A stretch of DNA of 64,000 nucleotides, from contig NZ_AP022871.1 in assembly GCF_011764565.1 (NCBI RefSeq), positions 7,688,320 to 7,752,319 on the forward strand. Reading direction: 5' to 3'. The translations under genes were made by a program, and so were the position numbers. Below, in pieces: positions 8,283 through 18,030 of the stretch (positions are counted from its first letter, which is position 1; each line of letters starts with the position of its first letter). Below the pieces are notes generated by a model. That model was not told the origin of the DNA, did not search any database, and saw only the letters and a program-made list of their open reading frames with translations. The stretch is from Phytohabitans suffuscus (lineage in GTDB: Bacteria; Actinomycetota; Actinomycetes; Mycobacteriales; Micromonosporaceae).

Positions 8283-9383
8283 GTGAAGACCAGGTCGGCC
8301 ACTCTGTGGCATGTCGGGCAACGCTGGACGGTCGAGGAGCTGGAGCTGGCCGAGCCCGGGCCGGGCCAGGTGCTGGTCAGGATCCGGGCGACCGGCCTGT
8401 GCCACTCCGACGACCACGCGGTCACCGGCGACAGCCGCCCGCCCCTGCCGCTCGTCGGCGGCCACGAGGGCGCGGGGGTCGTCGAGGCGGTCGGGCCCGG
8501 GGTCAGCCGGGCGAGCGTCGGCGACCACGTCGTCCTGGCGTTCAACTCGCCGTGCGGGCACTGCCGGTACTGCGCCGGCGGCCTCTCCAACCTCTGTGCG
8601 ATCGCCAGGCGCCGGGTCGGCGGCCAGCCGCCGGTGAGCCCGTTCCGCAAGGCGGGGCAGACCGTCTGGGCGATGGGCGGGCTCGGCACGTTCAGCGAGC
8701 GGACCGTCGTACCCGAGGACAGCGTGATCGTGATCGACAAGGACGTGCCGTTCGCGGTCGCGGCGCTGCTGGGCTGCGCGGTCACGACCGGCTGGGGCGC
8801 GGCCGTCTACCTCGCGGACGTGCGCCGGGGCGAGACGGTGGTCGTCGTCGGGTGCGGCGGCGTCGGCGTCAACTCGCTGCAGGGCGCCCGGAACGCGGGC
8901 GCGGACATCATCGTCGCGGTCGACCCCAACGAGTTCAAACGCGAGCAGGCCGCCCGGTTCGGCGCCACGCACGCGGTCGCCGACCTGGCGCGGGCGCGGG
9001 AGCTGCTGGCCGACCTGACCGGCGGCCACCTGGCCGACGTCGCGATCCTGTCGGTCGGGGTCGCCGACAGCCAGATCCTCGGCGACATGATGTCGACGCT
9101 CGGCCTCAACGGCCGGGGCATCATCACCGCCGTGTCGCCCGCCGCGGCCACCACGATCAACCTTTCGCTGGTCGACTTCACCCTGTCGCAGCAGACCATC
9201 CGGGGCAACGTGTACGGCGGCACCAACATGCACCGGGACGTTCCGCTGCTGCTGGGGCTCTACCGGCGCGGCAAGCTCCAGCTCGACGAGCTCATCTCAC
9301 ACACGTACCCGCTGGACGAGATCAACCAGGGGTACGACGACATGCACGCCGGCCGGAACCTGCGCGGGGTGGTGCTGCCGTGA
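8283..9383 (+). CDS. NDMA-dependent-type zinc alcohol dehydrogenase (MDR family)
   Basis: A 366-aa medium-chain dehydrogenase with the catalytic zinc site (GLCHSDDH, GGHEGAG), the structural zinc lobe CGHCRYCAGGLSNLC and a Rossmann motif VVGCGGVGVNSLQGA. It most resembles the NDMA-dependent alcohol dehydrogenases of actinomycetes, many of which hold non-exchangeable NAD and depend on mycofactocin for re-oxidation; no mycofactocin genes are in the window. It probably oxidises an alcohol produced by the P450 encoded immediately downstream (GTGA overlap at 9380-9383). The start is a GTG. Confidence 0.88.
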   Translation: MKTRSATLWHVGQRWTVEELELAEPGPGQVLVRIRATGLCHSDDHAVTGDSRPPLPLVGGHEGAGVVEAVGPGVSRASVGDHVVLAFNSPCGHCRYCAGGLSNLCAIARRRVGGQPPVSPFRKAGQTVWAMGGLGTFSERTVVPEDSVIVIDKDVPFAVAALLGCAVTTGWGAAVYLADVRRGETVVVVGCGGVGVNSLQGARNAGADIIVAVDPNEFKREQAARFGATHAVADLARARELLADLTGGHLADVAILSVGVADSQILGDMMSTLGLNGRGIITAVSPAAATTINLSLVDFTLSQQTIRGNVYGGTNMHRDVPLLLGLYRRGKLQLDELISHTYPLDEINQGYDDMHAGRNLRGVVLP

Positions 9384-10623
9384 CGGACGTGACCAGCGAG
9401 GAGAAACATGATTACGACCAGCCCAACCTTCTTGACCCCGCCCTCTACGAGGACGGCGTGCCGTACGACCAGCTGCGGTGGCTGCGCGAGAACGACCCGG
9501 TCCACTGGCACGAGGAGCCGGACGGCGGCCCGGGCTTCTGGGCGCTGACCCGGCACCGGGACGTCAAGGCCGTCGAGGCGGACTCGGAGACGTTCTCGTC
9601 CGAGCCCTCGACCGTCATCGTCGACACCGTCTCGATGTCCGACACCGGTACCGCCAAGCACCTGATCATGTCCGACCCGCCGCACCACACGGCGCACCGC
9701 AGGACGCTGGGGGTGGAGCTCAACCCGATCCCGGTCCGGAGCATGCGCGAGCAGCTGCAGGTCGTCGTGGACGAGATCGTCGACGACGTGGTCGAGTCCG
9801 GCGCGTGCGACATCACCCCCGACCTCGGGGGGAAGCTCGCCTCGTACGTGACCGCCGACCTGCTGGGCCTGTCCCGCCCCGAGGCGATCGAGCTGTGCGA
9901 GGCCGCCGACATCCTCACCCGCGGCGGCAGCAAGCAGGAGGGGCCGGGGCTGGCGGCGGTACAGGTCATGTTCCGGCACGCCTCGGCCGCGTGGCAGCAG
10001 CGGCGGGCCGAGCCCGGCGACGGCCTGCTCGGCCGGTTGGCGTACGCCAGCGTCGGCGACATCCCGATGGACCTGACGCAGTTCTCGATGGACTTCCTGC
10101 TCCTGGTCACCGCGGGCAGCGACACGACGCGCAACGTGGTCGGGGCGGGCATGGCGGCGTTCTTCGAGTTTCCCGAGCAGCACCGGCTGCTCCTCGACGA
10201 CCCCAGCCTCGTCTCCGGCGCGGTCGAGGAGATCCTGCGCTGGTCGACCCCGATCGTGTACCAGCGCCGCACCGCGACCAGGGACGCCGAGATCGCCGGC
10301 CAGAAGATCAGGAAGGGGCAGAAGGTCGTCTCGTACTACGTCGCGGCCAACCGCGACCCGAGGTCTTCGCGAACCCGGACGTCTTCGACATCCGCCGCTC
10401 GCCGAACCCGCACCTGGCGTTCGGCGCGGGCCGGCACTTCTGCCTCGGCTCGCACCTCGCCCGGCTGGAGCTCATCCTGATCTTCCAGGCGATCATGCGG
10501 CGGATGCCGGACATCAGGCTGGCGGGTCCGGTGCGGTACCGGCGCTCCCCGATCGCGCCTTCGGTGCTGGGGCCGGTGTCCGTGCCGGCGACGTTCACAC
10601 CCGGGCCGCGCCTCGGGTCGTAG
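9380..10623 (+). CDS. Cytochrome P450 (frameshifted)
   Basis: A P450 of about 414 aa once one base is added back. Visible motifs are the I-helix AGSDTT, the EILR of the K-helix and the heme loop FGAGRHFCLG with its cysteine ligand. The frame breaks at about 10361-10364 within NRDP/EVFANPDVF; the downstream frame is perfectly preserved to the stop. The GTG start overlaps the alcohol dehydrogenase stop (GTGA). With the ferredoxin at 7968 and reductase at 6920 it forms a class I-like monooxygenase system. Its substrate is unknown; the neighbouring TRAP importer suggests an organic acid. The break is probably a sequencing error. Confidence 0.88.
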
Positions 10624-10643
10624 GCATCGGAATCGTATCCGAG

Positions 10644-10660
10644 TTATGGTTGATCATAAT
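10644..10660. promoter_or_regulatory. AT-rich promoter/operator-like dyad before the TRAP operon
   Basis: TTATG and CATAA arms separated by 6 nt form an imperfect palindrome in the 91-bp gap between the P450 and the TRAP binding-protein gene. CATAAT at 10655-10660 resembles a -10 hexamer, but no convincing -35 is visible. Confidence 0.3.
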
Positions 10661-10714
10661 TACAAGACCATTTAGGCTACCCGGTACCCACGAAACGCCG
10701 AGACAAGGGGCACC

Positions 10715-11946
10715 ATGTCCAGACATAGAAAGACAGTAGCCGCCGCCGGTTCGGCGGTGCTCGCGCTGGCACTCGCCGCCTGTGGCGGCTCCTCCGACGC
10801 GGACGGCACCGGCTCGGACGAGAGCCTGGAGTCGATGAAGCCGGTCACCCTCAGCTTCAACGAGTCGGTCGCCCCGGGCAGCGGGATGGCCACCGCCCTG
10901 AACGACTTCCTCAAGAGCGTCACCGAGAAGACCGGCGGGAAGATCACCTTCGAGGAGTTCTACTCCAGCTCGCTGCTGGCGCCGACCGAGACGCTCACCG
11001 GGGTCGCCGACGGTGTCGGCTCCATCTCCCAGGTCACGCCCGCGTTCTTCCAGGAGAAGCTGCCGGTCACCGCCTGGCTGGCCCGCGCGGCGCCGGCGCT
11101 GGAGCCAGGGTTCCCGCTCACCACGATCCAGGGGCCGCTCGCCGGCTCCGACTTCGCGCTGGGCAGCGAGGAGCTCACCCGGGAGTACGCCGACAACAAC
11201 GTCGTCATCCTCCGCTCGTACACCAGCGGCTACGGCAACGCGATCTGTACCAAGAAGATCGAGACGCTCGCCGACGCCAAGGGCGTGCGGGTCCGGGTCG
11301 CCGGCGAACCGTTCGCCTCGGAGGCGAAGGCGCTCGGCATGGAGCCGATCGTCATCCCCGGCACCGAGATGTTCGAGGCGTTGCAGCGCGGCGTGGTCGA
11401 CTGCGTGACCGCCGCGGACGGCGGCGAGATCTACACGACGTTCGGCCTGACCGAGGTGGGCAAGTACCTCGTGCCGATCCAGTTCTCACCCACGACGTTC
11501 ATCAGCTTCATGATGAACAAGGACCAGTGGGACGACCTCCCGAGGCCCGCGCAGAAGATCATCCTGGAGACGTGGGCCGACTACGAGGTCAAGCGCCTCC
11601 GGGAGACCCTCACCGGGTACGGGCGGTTCCTCGACGACGCCGAGAAGAGGGGCATCGAGTTCACCGATCCCAGCGAGATCAACACCAAGCTCGCCGCCCA
11701 CCAGAAGGCCGCCGTCGCCGACCTGGTCAAGTCGGCGCCTCCGGGCATCGCGGACCCCGAGGGCGTGCTGAAGGCGTACCTGGACAAGCTCGCCACGTAC
11801 CTCCCGGTCGCGCAGGGACTGGTCAAGGGGGAGCCGCCCCGCCCGGAATCGAGCTGAAGGCGGCCTACCGGACCGCCATCGACCAGGTCGACTTCGACGG
11901 CCTGCACGCGGCCTACGTGAAGATGTACACCAGCCATGCCGGATAG
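10715..11946 (+). CDS. dctP: TRAP transporter solute-binding lipoprotein DctP (frameshifted near C-terminus)
   Basis: The extracytoplasmic receptor of a TRAP importer. It has a lipoprotein signal with a LALAAC lipobox (Cys at residue 23) and the DctP signature around VRVAGEPFASEAKALGMEPIVIPG and ALQRGVVDCV. As read, the frame ends at 11857. A second frame, starting near 11838 (GIELKAAYRTAIDQVDFDGLHAAY), supplies a normal C-terminal helix and ends at 11946, overlapping the dctQ start. One base lost in the CCCGCCC stretch near 11836-11845 explains this; the restored length is about 410 aa. It is first in a dctPQM operon. Confidence 0.85.
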
Positions 11947-12517
11947 CCGCGCCGGCGTCACCGGCCGGCCGCCCGACAAGCTGCTCCTCACCCGCGTCGT
12001 GGAGCTGGCCAACCGGGCCGCCGTGACACTGTGCGGCCTGTGCATCGCCCTCATGGGCCTGCACATCGTCGTCGACGTGGCGGCCCGCAACGGCCTCGGG
12101 CACGGCGTCGAAGACACCATCGCGTTCGTGGGATACCTCTGGATGCCCGTGATCTGCTTCCTCGCCCTCGGCGCGGTGCATCTCAAACGGGAGCACATCT
12201 ACGTCAGCCTGATGGTCGACTACGCCGGCCCGCGCACCCGCCGGGTCGTCGAGATCGTCTCGGACCTGCTCGTGGCGGGGCTGATGGCCTGGATGGCCGT
12301 GCTGGCCTTCCGCGCGGCCGACGAGGCGTGGGCGCTCGACGAGCGGGTGGGCGTCAACCGCTGGCTCATGCTCTGGCCGGTCAAGGTCGTCGTCGCGCTC
12401 GGCATGAGCCTCTACGTGCTGTCGATCGTGGCGACCGTGGTCGAGCGCCTTCTCCACCGAACCAGGTACGCGACCGAACTGGAGCGGCACGATGTCATCC
12501 CAGATCCAGGCGCCTGA
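11936..12517 (+). CDS. dctQ: TRAP transporter small permease DctQ
   Basis: A 193-aa four-helix membrane protein: hydrophobic stretches around VTLCGLCIALMGLHIVVDVAA, YLWMPVICFLALGAVHL, a third near LLVAGLMAWMAVLAF and a fourth near VVVALGMSLYVLSIVATV. In TRAP systems DctQ pairs with DctM to move the solute with Na+. It overlaps dctP (restored) upstream and dctM downstream (12492), which supports one operon. Confidence 0.88.
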   Translation: MPDSRAGVTGRPPDKLLLTRVVELANRAAVTLCGLCIALMGLHIVVDVAARNGLGHGVEDTIAFVGYLWMPVICFLALGAVHLKREHIYVSLMVDYAGPRTRRVVEIVSDLLVAGLMAWMAVLAFRAADEAWALDERVGVNRWLMLWPVKVVVALGMSLYVLSIVATVVERLLHRTRYATELERHDVIPDPGA

Positions 12518-14113
12518 CCTCGTACTCGACGAGGCACCGGCGCGTGCCGGCGGGGCGCCACCCCGCCGGCACGAACGCACCGGTGCGATCGTCTACGGCT
12601 CGATCTGGGTCTCGACCCTCGTCGTGGCCGGCTTCATCCTCTGGGGCGACCTGGACCGGGCGACCGTCGGCGTCCTGGTGCTCGTGCTCATGCTGCAGCT
12701 GCTCGCGGTCAACGTGCCCATCGGGCTGGCGATGGTCATGGCCTCGGTGGTCGGCTTCTACGCGCTGGGCGGCACCCGGGTCGTCGTGTCGTCGCTGACG
12801 TCGCAGCCGTTCGACGCGGTGGCGTCGTGGAGCCTGAGCGTGGTCCCGCTGTTCATCTTCCTCGGCATGGTGATCTGGCGCGGCGGCCTCGCCGACTCGG
12901 CGTACGAGGCGACCCGGCAGTGGTTCGGGAAGGTGCCGGGCGGTCTGGCCGTCGCCTCCAACCTCGCCGGCGCCGGCCTGTCGGCGGGCACCGGCAGCAC
13001 CATCGGCACCGCCTACGCGCTGGGCCGGATGGCCCTGCCGCAGATGTTCCGGGCCGGCTACGACACCAAGCTGGCGACCGGCGTGATCGCCATGGCCGGC
13101 ACGCTCGGGCAGATCATCCCGCCCAGCATCCTGCTGGTGGTCTACGCCGGGATCGCCGAGACGCCGGTAGGGCCGCAGCTGCTGGCCGGCATAGTGCCCG
13201 GGCTCCTGCTCGCCCTCGGCTACGCCCTGCTGGTCGTCGTGCGGGCGGCGCTGAAACCCGGCCTCGCGCCGCGGCCGGACCTCTCCGACGTCAACTGGGG
13301 GAGCCGGCTCCGGTCGGCCGCGAAGATCCTCCCCTCGGCTTCGTCATCTTCGTCGTCATCGGCGGCATGTACTTCGGGTTCTTCACCGCCACCGAGTCCG
13401 CGGCCTTCGGCGTCCTGGCGGCGCTCCTGGTCAGCTGGAAGCCGTGGAGCCGCGCCCGGCTCAAGCCCCGCGAGATGGGCTCGCTGGTGAAGACCGCGGC
13501 GGTCGAGTCCAGCCTGTCGGTGGGCAGCATCGTCTTCATGATCATCGGGGCGGTGGCGCTGACCCGGGTGCTCGCCATGAGCGGCGTCACCCGGCAGCTG
13601 ACCGACCTGCTGCTGGACCTCAACCTGAGCCGCGTCTGGTTCCTGATCCTGCTCATCGTCTTCTACATGCTGCTCGGCACCTTCATCGAGCCGCTGCCGA
13701 TGATGCTGCTCACCGTGCCCATCCTGCACGCCCCGCTGGAGTCCATGGGCGTCAACATGATCTGGTTCGGCGTCTTCATCGTGATCCTCGCCGAGATGGG
13801 CATCGTCACCCCACCGGTCGGCATCCTGGCGAACGTCGTGCACCGCATCGCCCAGCGGCCGGAGGTCAACCAGGGCCGCGAGGTGAAGACGGCCGACGTG
13901 TTCAAGGGCGTGATCCCGTTCCTCGCCGTCGTCTGCCTGATCCTGGTCGTGCTCATCCTCCAGCCCGCCATCGTCACCTGGCTCCCGAAAGCGCGTCGAC
14001 CAAATAGCTTCTTCGGCCGCTATGCCCGGTCCGCGCCACGTCGTGGGCTGGGACCGCGTGTGACGGAGGGCGGCATGCTGGTCGTCCTGAACTTCGGCGT
14101 ACGCGATTCGTAG
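12492..14113 (+). CDS. dctM: TRAP transporter large permease DctM (frameshifted)
   Basis: The main transport subunit with many hydrophobic segments. Motifs include LSAGTGSTIGTAYALG, GTLGQIIPPSILLVVYAG and, in the second frame, FIEPLPMMLLTVPI and IVTPPVGILANVVH. The frame breaks at the CCCC run at about 13332-13335 (AKILP/LGFVIFVV); one added base restores a protein of about 540 aa. The last about 45 residues after WLPKA look unlike DctM and may be read-through into foreign sequence beside the insertion elements, so the true end may be near 13990. The deletion is probably a sequencing error. Confidence 0.83.
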
Positions 14114-14159
14114 GGCCTGGGTCAGCAGAGTTCATCGGCACCAGCCAGGTCACGACCTG

Positions 14160-15216
14160 GCTGGTGGGTGAGTGTCGCCGGCCCGGCCATCGACCGCACG
14201 GGTGGTGGTGGGTGACGGATGGAGGGGGTGGTGGAGCCGTGTGGGCTTCTGGCGTGGGTGGAAGGGCCTTCGGTACGAGCAAAGGGCGACTAAACCAGCT
14301 CTACCGAAGGCCCGACCCTGTCTGTATACCTTGTCGCTGGCGGCGACGCCGCCCCCGCCACGCCGGCCACCATCGCCGATCACTTGCCCACCGTCCGGCC
14401 TCGCCGATACCCGTCGGATACCAGCGAGGCCGAATGGCAGATCCTGGCCCCGCACGTGCCGGCCGGGACCGGACGCGGCCGGCCGATCGTGTATCCGCGT
14501 AGGGATGTGGTGGACGCGATCCGCTACCTGGACCGCACCGGCTGCCACTGGGACGCCATACCGGCCGACTTCCCACACCACAAGCTGGTCTACCACTACT
14601 TCAAGACCTGGACCGCCGACGGCACCCTCAACCGGATGCACAACAGCCTGCGCGAGCAGGTCCGCACCGTCGTGGAGCGCCGCAACCGGCAGCCGTCGGC
14701 GGCGGTGCTCGACTCCCAGAGCCTGCGCGGCGCGGAGACCATCGGTCGGTCCAGCCGCGGCTACGACGCCGGCAAGAAGATCAACGGCTGTAAACGCCAC
14801 ATCGCCGTGGACACCTGCGGACTACTGCTGGTCGTCCTTGCGACCGACGCGAACATCCAGGACCGCGACGCCGCACGGCCACTACTGCGGGCCCTACGCG
14901 CCGCCTTTCCCACCATCAGCCTGATCTAGGCCGATAGCCGCTACGCCGGCGAACTCGTCGACTGGGCAGCCACCCGTCTGGCCCTGGCCGTCCAGATCGT
15001 CGCCAAACTCGCCGGACAGACCACCTCCGTCGTGCTACCGCGCGGATGGTGCGTGGAGCGCACCTTCTCCTGGATCAACCACTGCCGCCGCACCGTCCAC
15101 GACGACGAACGGCTGCCCGAACACCACACCACGATGACCCAACAGGCCATGATCATCCTCATGGCCCGCCGCCCCGCCCGCCACCGACCGACCTGAAACC
15201 CTCATTTACCAGGCTC
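14160..15216 (+). mobile_element. Degenerate IS5-family insertion sequence (copy 1)
   Basis: About 1.05 kb closely similar to the intact neighbour at 15220-16259, including the internal hairpin (arms GGGCCTTCGGT at 14264-14274 and its complement at 14303-14313) and the right terminal repeat ending ACCAGGCTC at 15216. The left terminal repeat is not convincing, so the left boundary is approximate. Its transposase has an in-frame nonsense codon. Confidence 0.7.
14384..15196 (+). pseudogene. IS5-family transposase, inactivated by nonsense mutation
   Basis: The reading frame is collinear with the intact copy at 15484-16239 but has TAG at 14927-14929 where the other copy has TGG (tryptophan of VWADSGYAG). 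The following glycine codon is also changed to CGC. The sequence after the stop continues in frame to TGA at 15194-15196, keeping VERTFSWIN. The first catalytic Asp (LDSQSLRG) and the Glu are present. The TTG at 14384 is the assumed start. It is unlikely to make active transposase alone. Confidence 0.8.
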
Positions 15217-15310
15217 TTAGACCCTGGTAAATAAGGGGTTCCGGGTGGTCGGTGGGCCGGGTGGAGATCGATGACCACGGCCGTGCGGCGTGGTGGCGTG
15301 ACATACAGAA

Positions 15311-15359
15311 GGGCCTTCGGTACGAGCAAAGGCGACTAAACCAGCTCAACCGAAGGCCC
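15311..15359 (+). repeat. Internal hairpin upstream of the transposase
   Basis: An 11-nt stem, GGGCCTTCGGT at 15311-15321 and ACCGAAGGCCC at 15349-15359, with a 27-nt loop. It is conserved in copy 1 at 14264-14313. Because it lies between the left end and the transposase, it could limit translation from outside transcripts, as inverted repeats do in some other elements. That role is inference. Confidence 0.6.
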
Positions 15360-15483
15360 AGCCCTGTCTGTATACCTGGTCGCGGGCGTCGCCGCACCCG
15401 CCACGCCGGCTACCGCCGGCGATCACCTGCCCACCGTCCGGCCACGGCGCTACCGGTCGGACACCAGCGATGCCGAATGGGCC

Positions 15484-16239
15484 GTGCTGGCCCCGCATGT
15501 GCCGGCCGGGACCGGACGCGGCCGCCCGATCATCTACCCGCGTCGGGACGTAGTGGACGCGATCCGCTACCTGGACCGCACCGGCTGCCAATGGGACGCT
15601 CTACCGGTCGACTTCCCGCACCACAAGCTGGTCTACCACTACTTCACCACCTGGACCCGCGACGGGACCTTGAACCGGATACACAACAGCCTGCGCGAAC
15701 AAGTCCGTACCCAGGTCGAAGGCCGTAACCATCAGCCGACTGCCGCCGTCGTGGACTCCCAGAGCCTGCGCGGTGCGGAGACCGTCGGCCGCGCCAGCCG
15801 CGGCTACGACGCCGGCAAGAAGATCAACGGCCGTAAACGCCACATCGCGGTGGACACCTGCGGCCTACTCCTGGTCGTTCTCGTGACCGGCGCGAACGTC
15901 CAGGACCGCGACGCCGCGCAGCCGCTGCTGTGGGCACTGCGCGCCTGCTTCCCCACCATCAGCCTGGTCTGGGCCGATAGCGGCTACGCCGGCAAGCTCG
16001 TCGACTGGGCCGCCGCCTATCTCGCCCTGACCGTCCAGGTCGTCGCCAAGCTCGCCGGACAGACCACCTTCGTCGTCCTGCCCCGCAGATGGTGCGTGGA
16101 GCGCACCTTCTCCTGGATCAACCGCTGCCGACGCACCGTCCGCGACTACGAACGACGACCCGACCACCACGCCGCGATGGTCCAATGGGCCATGATCATC
16201 ATCATGACCCGACGCCTCGCCCGCCACCGACCGACCTGA
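15484..16239 (+). CDS. IS5-family DDE transposase
   Basis: A 251-aa transposase with catalytic residues visible in VVDSQSLRG (D), VWADSGYAGKL (D) and VERTFSWINR (E), the DDE layout of IS5/IS4-like enzymes. The GTG at 15484 is a minimal start. The frame stays open upstream to a stop at 15337, and comparison with copy 1 suggests initiation near 15427, adding about 19 residues (PTVRPRRYRSDTSDAEWA). It is the only apparently functional mobile gene in the window. Confidence 0.85.
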   Translation: MLAPHVPAGTGRGRPIIYPRRDVVDAIRYLDRTGCQWDALPVDFPHHKLVYHYFTTWTRDGTLNRIHNSLREQVRTQVEGRNHQPTAAVVDSQSLRGAETVGRASRGYDAGKKINGRKRHIAVDTCGLLLVVLVTGANVQDRDAAQPLLWALRACFPTISLVWADSGYAGKLVDWAAAYLALTVQVVAKLAGQTTFVVLPRRWCVERTFSWINRCRRTVRDYERRPDHHAAMVQWAMIIIMTRRLARHRPT

Positions 16240-16337
16240 AACCCTCATTTACCAGGCTCTTAGGCGAGATCGGTCGGTGTGAGGGTGCTGCCGCGCCGCT
16301 TCCGCTCCTCGGCGCGCGAGACGCGCCTGTGGTGCGG

Positions 16338-16650
16338 GTCGGCTTGCCACCGGGCGACGTGGTTACTCCTCGTCCATCGATGAGGGATTGTTGGGCTCGG
16401 CGTGGATCGTCGCTGCCGCACCGGTTCTTGTGTCCTAACATGGCGTAGCGGCGGGTCCTGCAAGAGGTTTCAGCTTGCTGTCCGCCGGCACGGAACTTCG
16501 GATGACCGCCCACAGGCTTGCCACCGGACGATGTGGTCGCATCTGGTTGGGGTGGATGGGCCGGGGTGTTGATCCAGGCGCGGATGTCGTTGCCGCGCTG
16601 GTTGCTGTGCGCTGCATGGCGTGGCGGCACGTCCTGGAGTTCTCCGACAA
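16338..16650. repeat. Imperfect direct duplication (two units of about 130 bp)
   Basis: Two diverged units lie at about 16344-16470 and 16509-16645. Shared blocks are GGCTTGCCACCGG-CGA-GTGGT, then a G/T-rich middle, a GTCGyTGCCGC block and CATGGCGT-GCGGC ending in GTCCTG. The surrounding 16263-16750 has no convincing gene. It lies directly beside the insertion sequence. Confidence 0.5.
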
Positions 16651-16753
16651 CCGGCGACGCACCGGGGGCGCCCCACGCGGCAGCGGTCATTTAATTGCGC
16701 TCCGCAGCCGTCGGATATAAATGGCATGATCGATGTATGGTGCGGGATGGAAA

Positions 16754-17341
16754 ATGGTGGCGGTCTACGAGAGAATAGATGCTGTGCGGCAGTTGGAGCT
16801 GTTTACCAGGACCGAGACACGCGCCATGCGCGACCGCACCAGACGTCGAAACTACTCGCCCGCGCATGACGAGTTCCGTGACGCTCACGAACGCCATCGG
16901 GCCTGGGGGCTGGTGCAGCGCCACGCGCGTAAACTGCGCCGCATCCGTTACCAGATCTCCGACTGTCGGACGCCGGGCCCGCCCACCTCGCCGCGCGGAG
17001 ATGTGACCGTCGACCATGACACGCCACCGCAACCGCCGCCGGTGGGAGCGGACTGCCCGACCGGCCAGGACGCGGCCCGGAGCGCCCGGCCACCCACCCA
17101 GGACGGTGGGCCGATCTCCGAAATGTCCACAACGGAGGCATCCGGGAGCGCCCGCGCACCAGCGACCTCGGAACAGGCACCCCGTTCCCGCCACCGACAA
17201 GGTCCGCAAGCCGCATCCCCGCACCAGAAAGCCCGAACCGCAGCGGGCCTCACCAACAAGTATCTGATCACCACCGGCATGAAGAAACATAACGGACCTG
17301 CGCCACCCGGCGAAAAACGAAGACGTTGCCGAGTCGGTTGA
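16754..17341 (+). CDS. Hypothetical protein, possibly decayed
   Basis: No family is recognised. The first about 70 residues (MVAVYERIDAVRQLELF, then MRDRTRRRNYSPAHDEFRDAHERHRAWGL) are charged, helical and look protein-like. The rest is proline- and arginine-rich with no clear structure and may be out of frame or read-through. It lies downstream of the insertion sequences and reads like a small element-associated protein. Only the N-terminal half is credible. Confidence 0.35.
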   Translation: MVAVYERIDAVRQLELFTRTETRAMRDRTRRRNYSPAHDEFRDAHERHRAWGLVQRHARKLRRIRYQISDCRTPGPPTSPRGDVTVDHDTPPQPPPVGADCPTGQDAARSARPPTQDGGPISEMSTTEASGSARAPATSEQAPRSRHRQGPQAASPHQKARTAAGLTNKYLITTGMKKHNGPAPPGEKRRRCRVG

Positions 17342-18030
17342 CCGGGCGATTTGCGATTCCGGAAACCGCAGACTCTGACTTTGGCCCATCACCCGACTCG
17401 ACTAACTGTATTTTCTGGTTGCCGCAAGACCATATCGGTGACGCCAAATCGCGCGTGCGTCGATCACGGCTCTGTGGCAGACCCGGCCACGCCACGCCCG
17501 AAGCTGACGGCGCGTGCCGCCTCCGACACTCCGACACCGGGTCCTGACCACAGTGGGCTCTCGTCAGCTCGCATTCAACCGAAACCGGCGGAACACGCCG
17601 AAAACAGCGCTCCTTCCCGGGCAACGATCACCAACAAGCCCGCGGAGGGCGCCGGCCGACGCGACCGTCACCCTGACCCGAAAGATCTCGGGGTGCCAGC
17701 CCATTGCCTGCGCTCCGGTTGATCAGGGAGTTGGTGGGCGGTATCGGGTGGCGCGTCGCTCGGCCGGTGCCTGTCGCGCGGGTTTGATGGGGTGGGGTCT
17801 GAGGGTCTCGGCCGTAGGCGGGTGACCGGGCTCTTCAGGGGGTGAGCAGCGCGGTCAGTGCGCGGCCGGGGGGACGGGTCCCCACCGCGTCTTGACATGG
17901 TGCGGACACCTGCCGGCGCCATTTGGCGACCGCGGAGGGTGAGGCTGCGGGAGCGACGGTCTTGACCACGACGGACGTCGCGGTAGCTCAGGGCTTTGGC
18001 TTGGGATTGATTTGCGGGGGACCGGAGACG
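17342..18030. other. Intergenic stretch without a supported gene
   Basis: About 690 bp between the hypothetical gene and the amidohydrolase stop. Short frames exist but none shows family features. The only structure I can identify is the short dispersed repeat at 17934-17991. Confidence 0.6.
17934..17991 (-). repeat. Short dispersed repeat, copy 1
   Basis: About 58 bp that reads, on the minus strand, GAGCTACCGCGACGTCC followed by a GTGGTC block and CTCCCGC-GCCTCACCCTCC. It matches plus-strand copies at 31598-31654 and 61273-61330. It lies about 40 bp downstream of the amidohydrolase stop on that gene's strand, as the other copies follow the stops of their neighbouring genes. Confidence 0.7.

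Larger units (their letters stand above)
15220..16259 (+). mobile_element. IS5-family insertion sequence (copy 2, apparently complete)
   Basis: A 1040-bp element with terminal inverted repeats: the left end GACCCTGGTAAATAAGGG matches the complement of the right end, GAGCCTGGTAAATGAGGG, with similarity continuing for about 35 bp. It is flanked by TTA on both sides (15217-15219 and 16260-16262), as expected for a TNA target-duplicating IS5 subgroup. It abuts the right end of copy 1, so it may have inserted at the TTA flanking that copy or arisen by tandem duplication. Confidence 0.82.

Noticed and set aside
8283..14113. Secondary-metabolite cluster
   Set aside because: P450, ferredoxin and CoA ligases are present but there is no polyketide, peptide, terpene or RiPP core enzyme; importers and CoA enzymes favour catabolism.
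13974..14282. Minus-strand 102-aa frame between dctM and the insertion sequence
   Set aside because: Proline-rich translation with no family features; it spans the dctM end and the degenerate IS end.
14172..14924. Second plus-strand frame in IS copy 1, considered as a programmed-frameshift OrfA
   Set aside because: The catalytic DDE sequence lies in one other frame throughout; this frame is a compositional shadow, and copy 2 keeps no equivalent.
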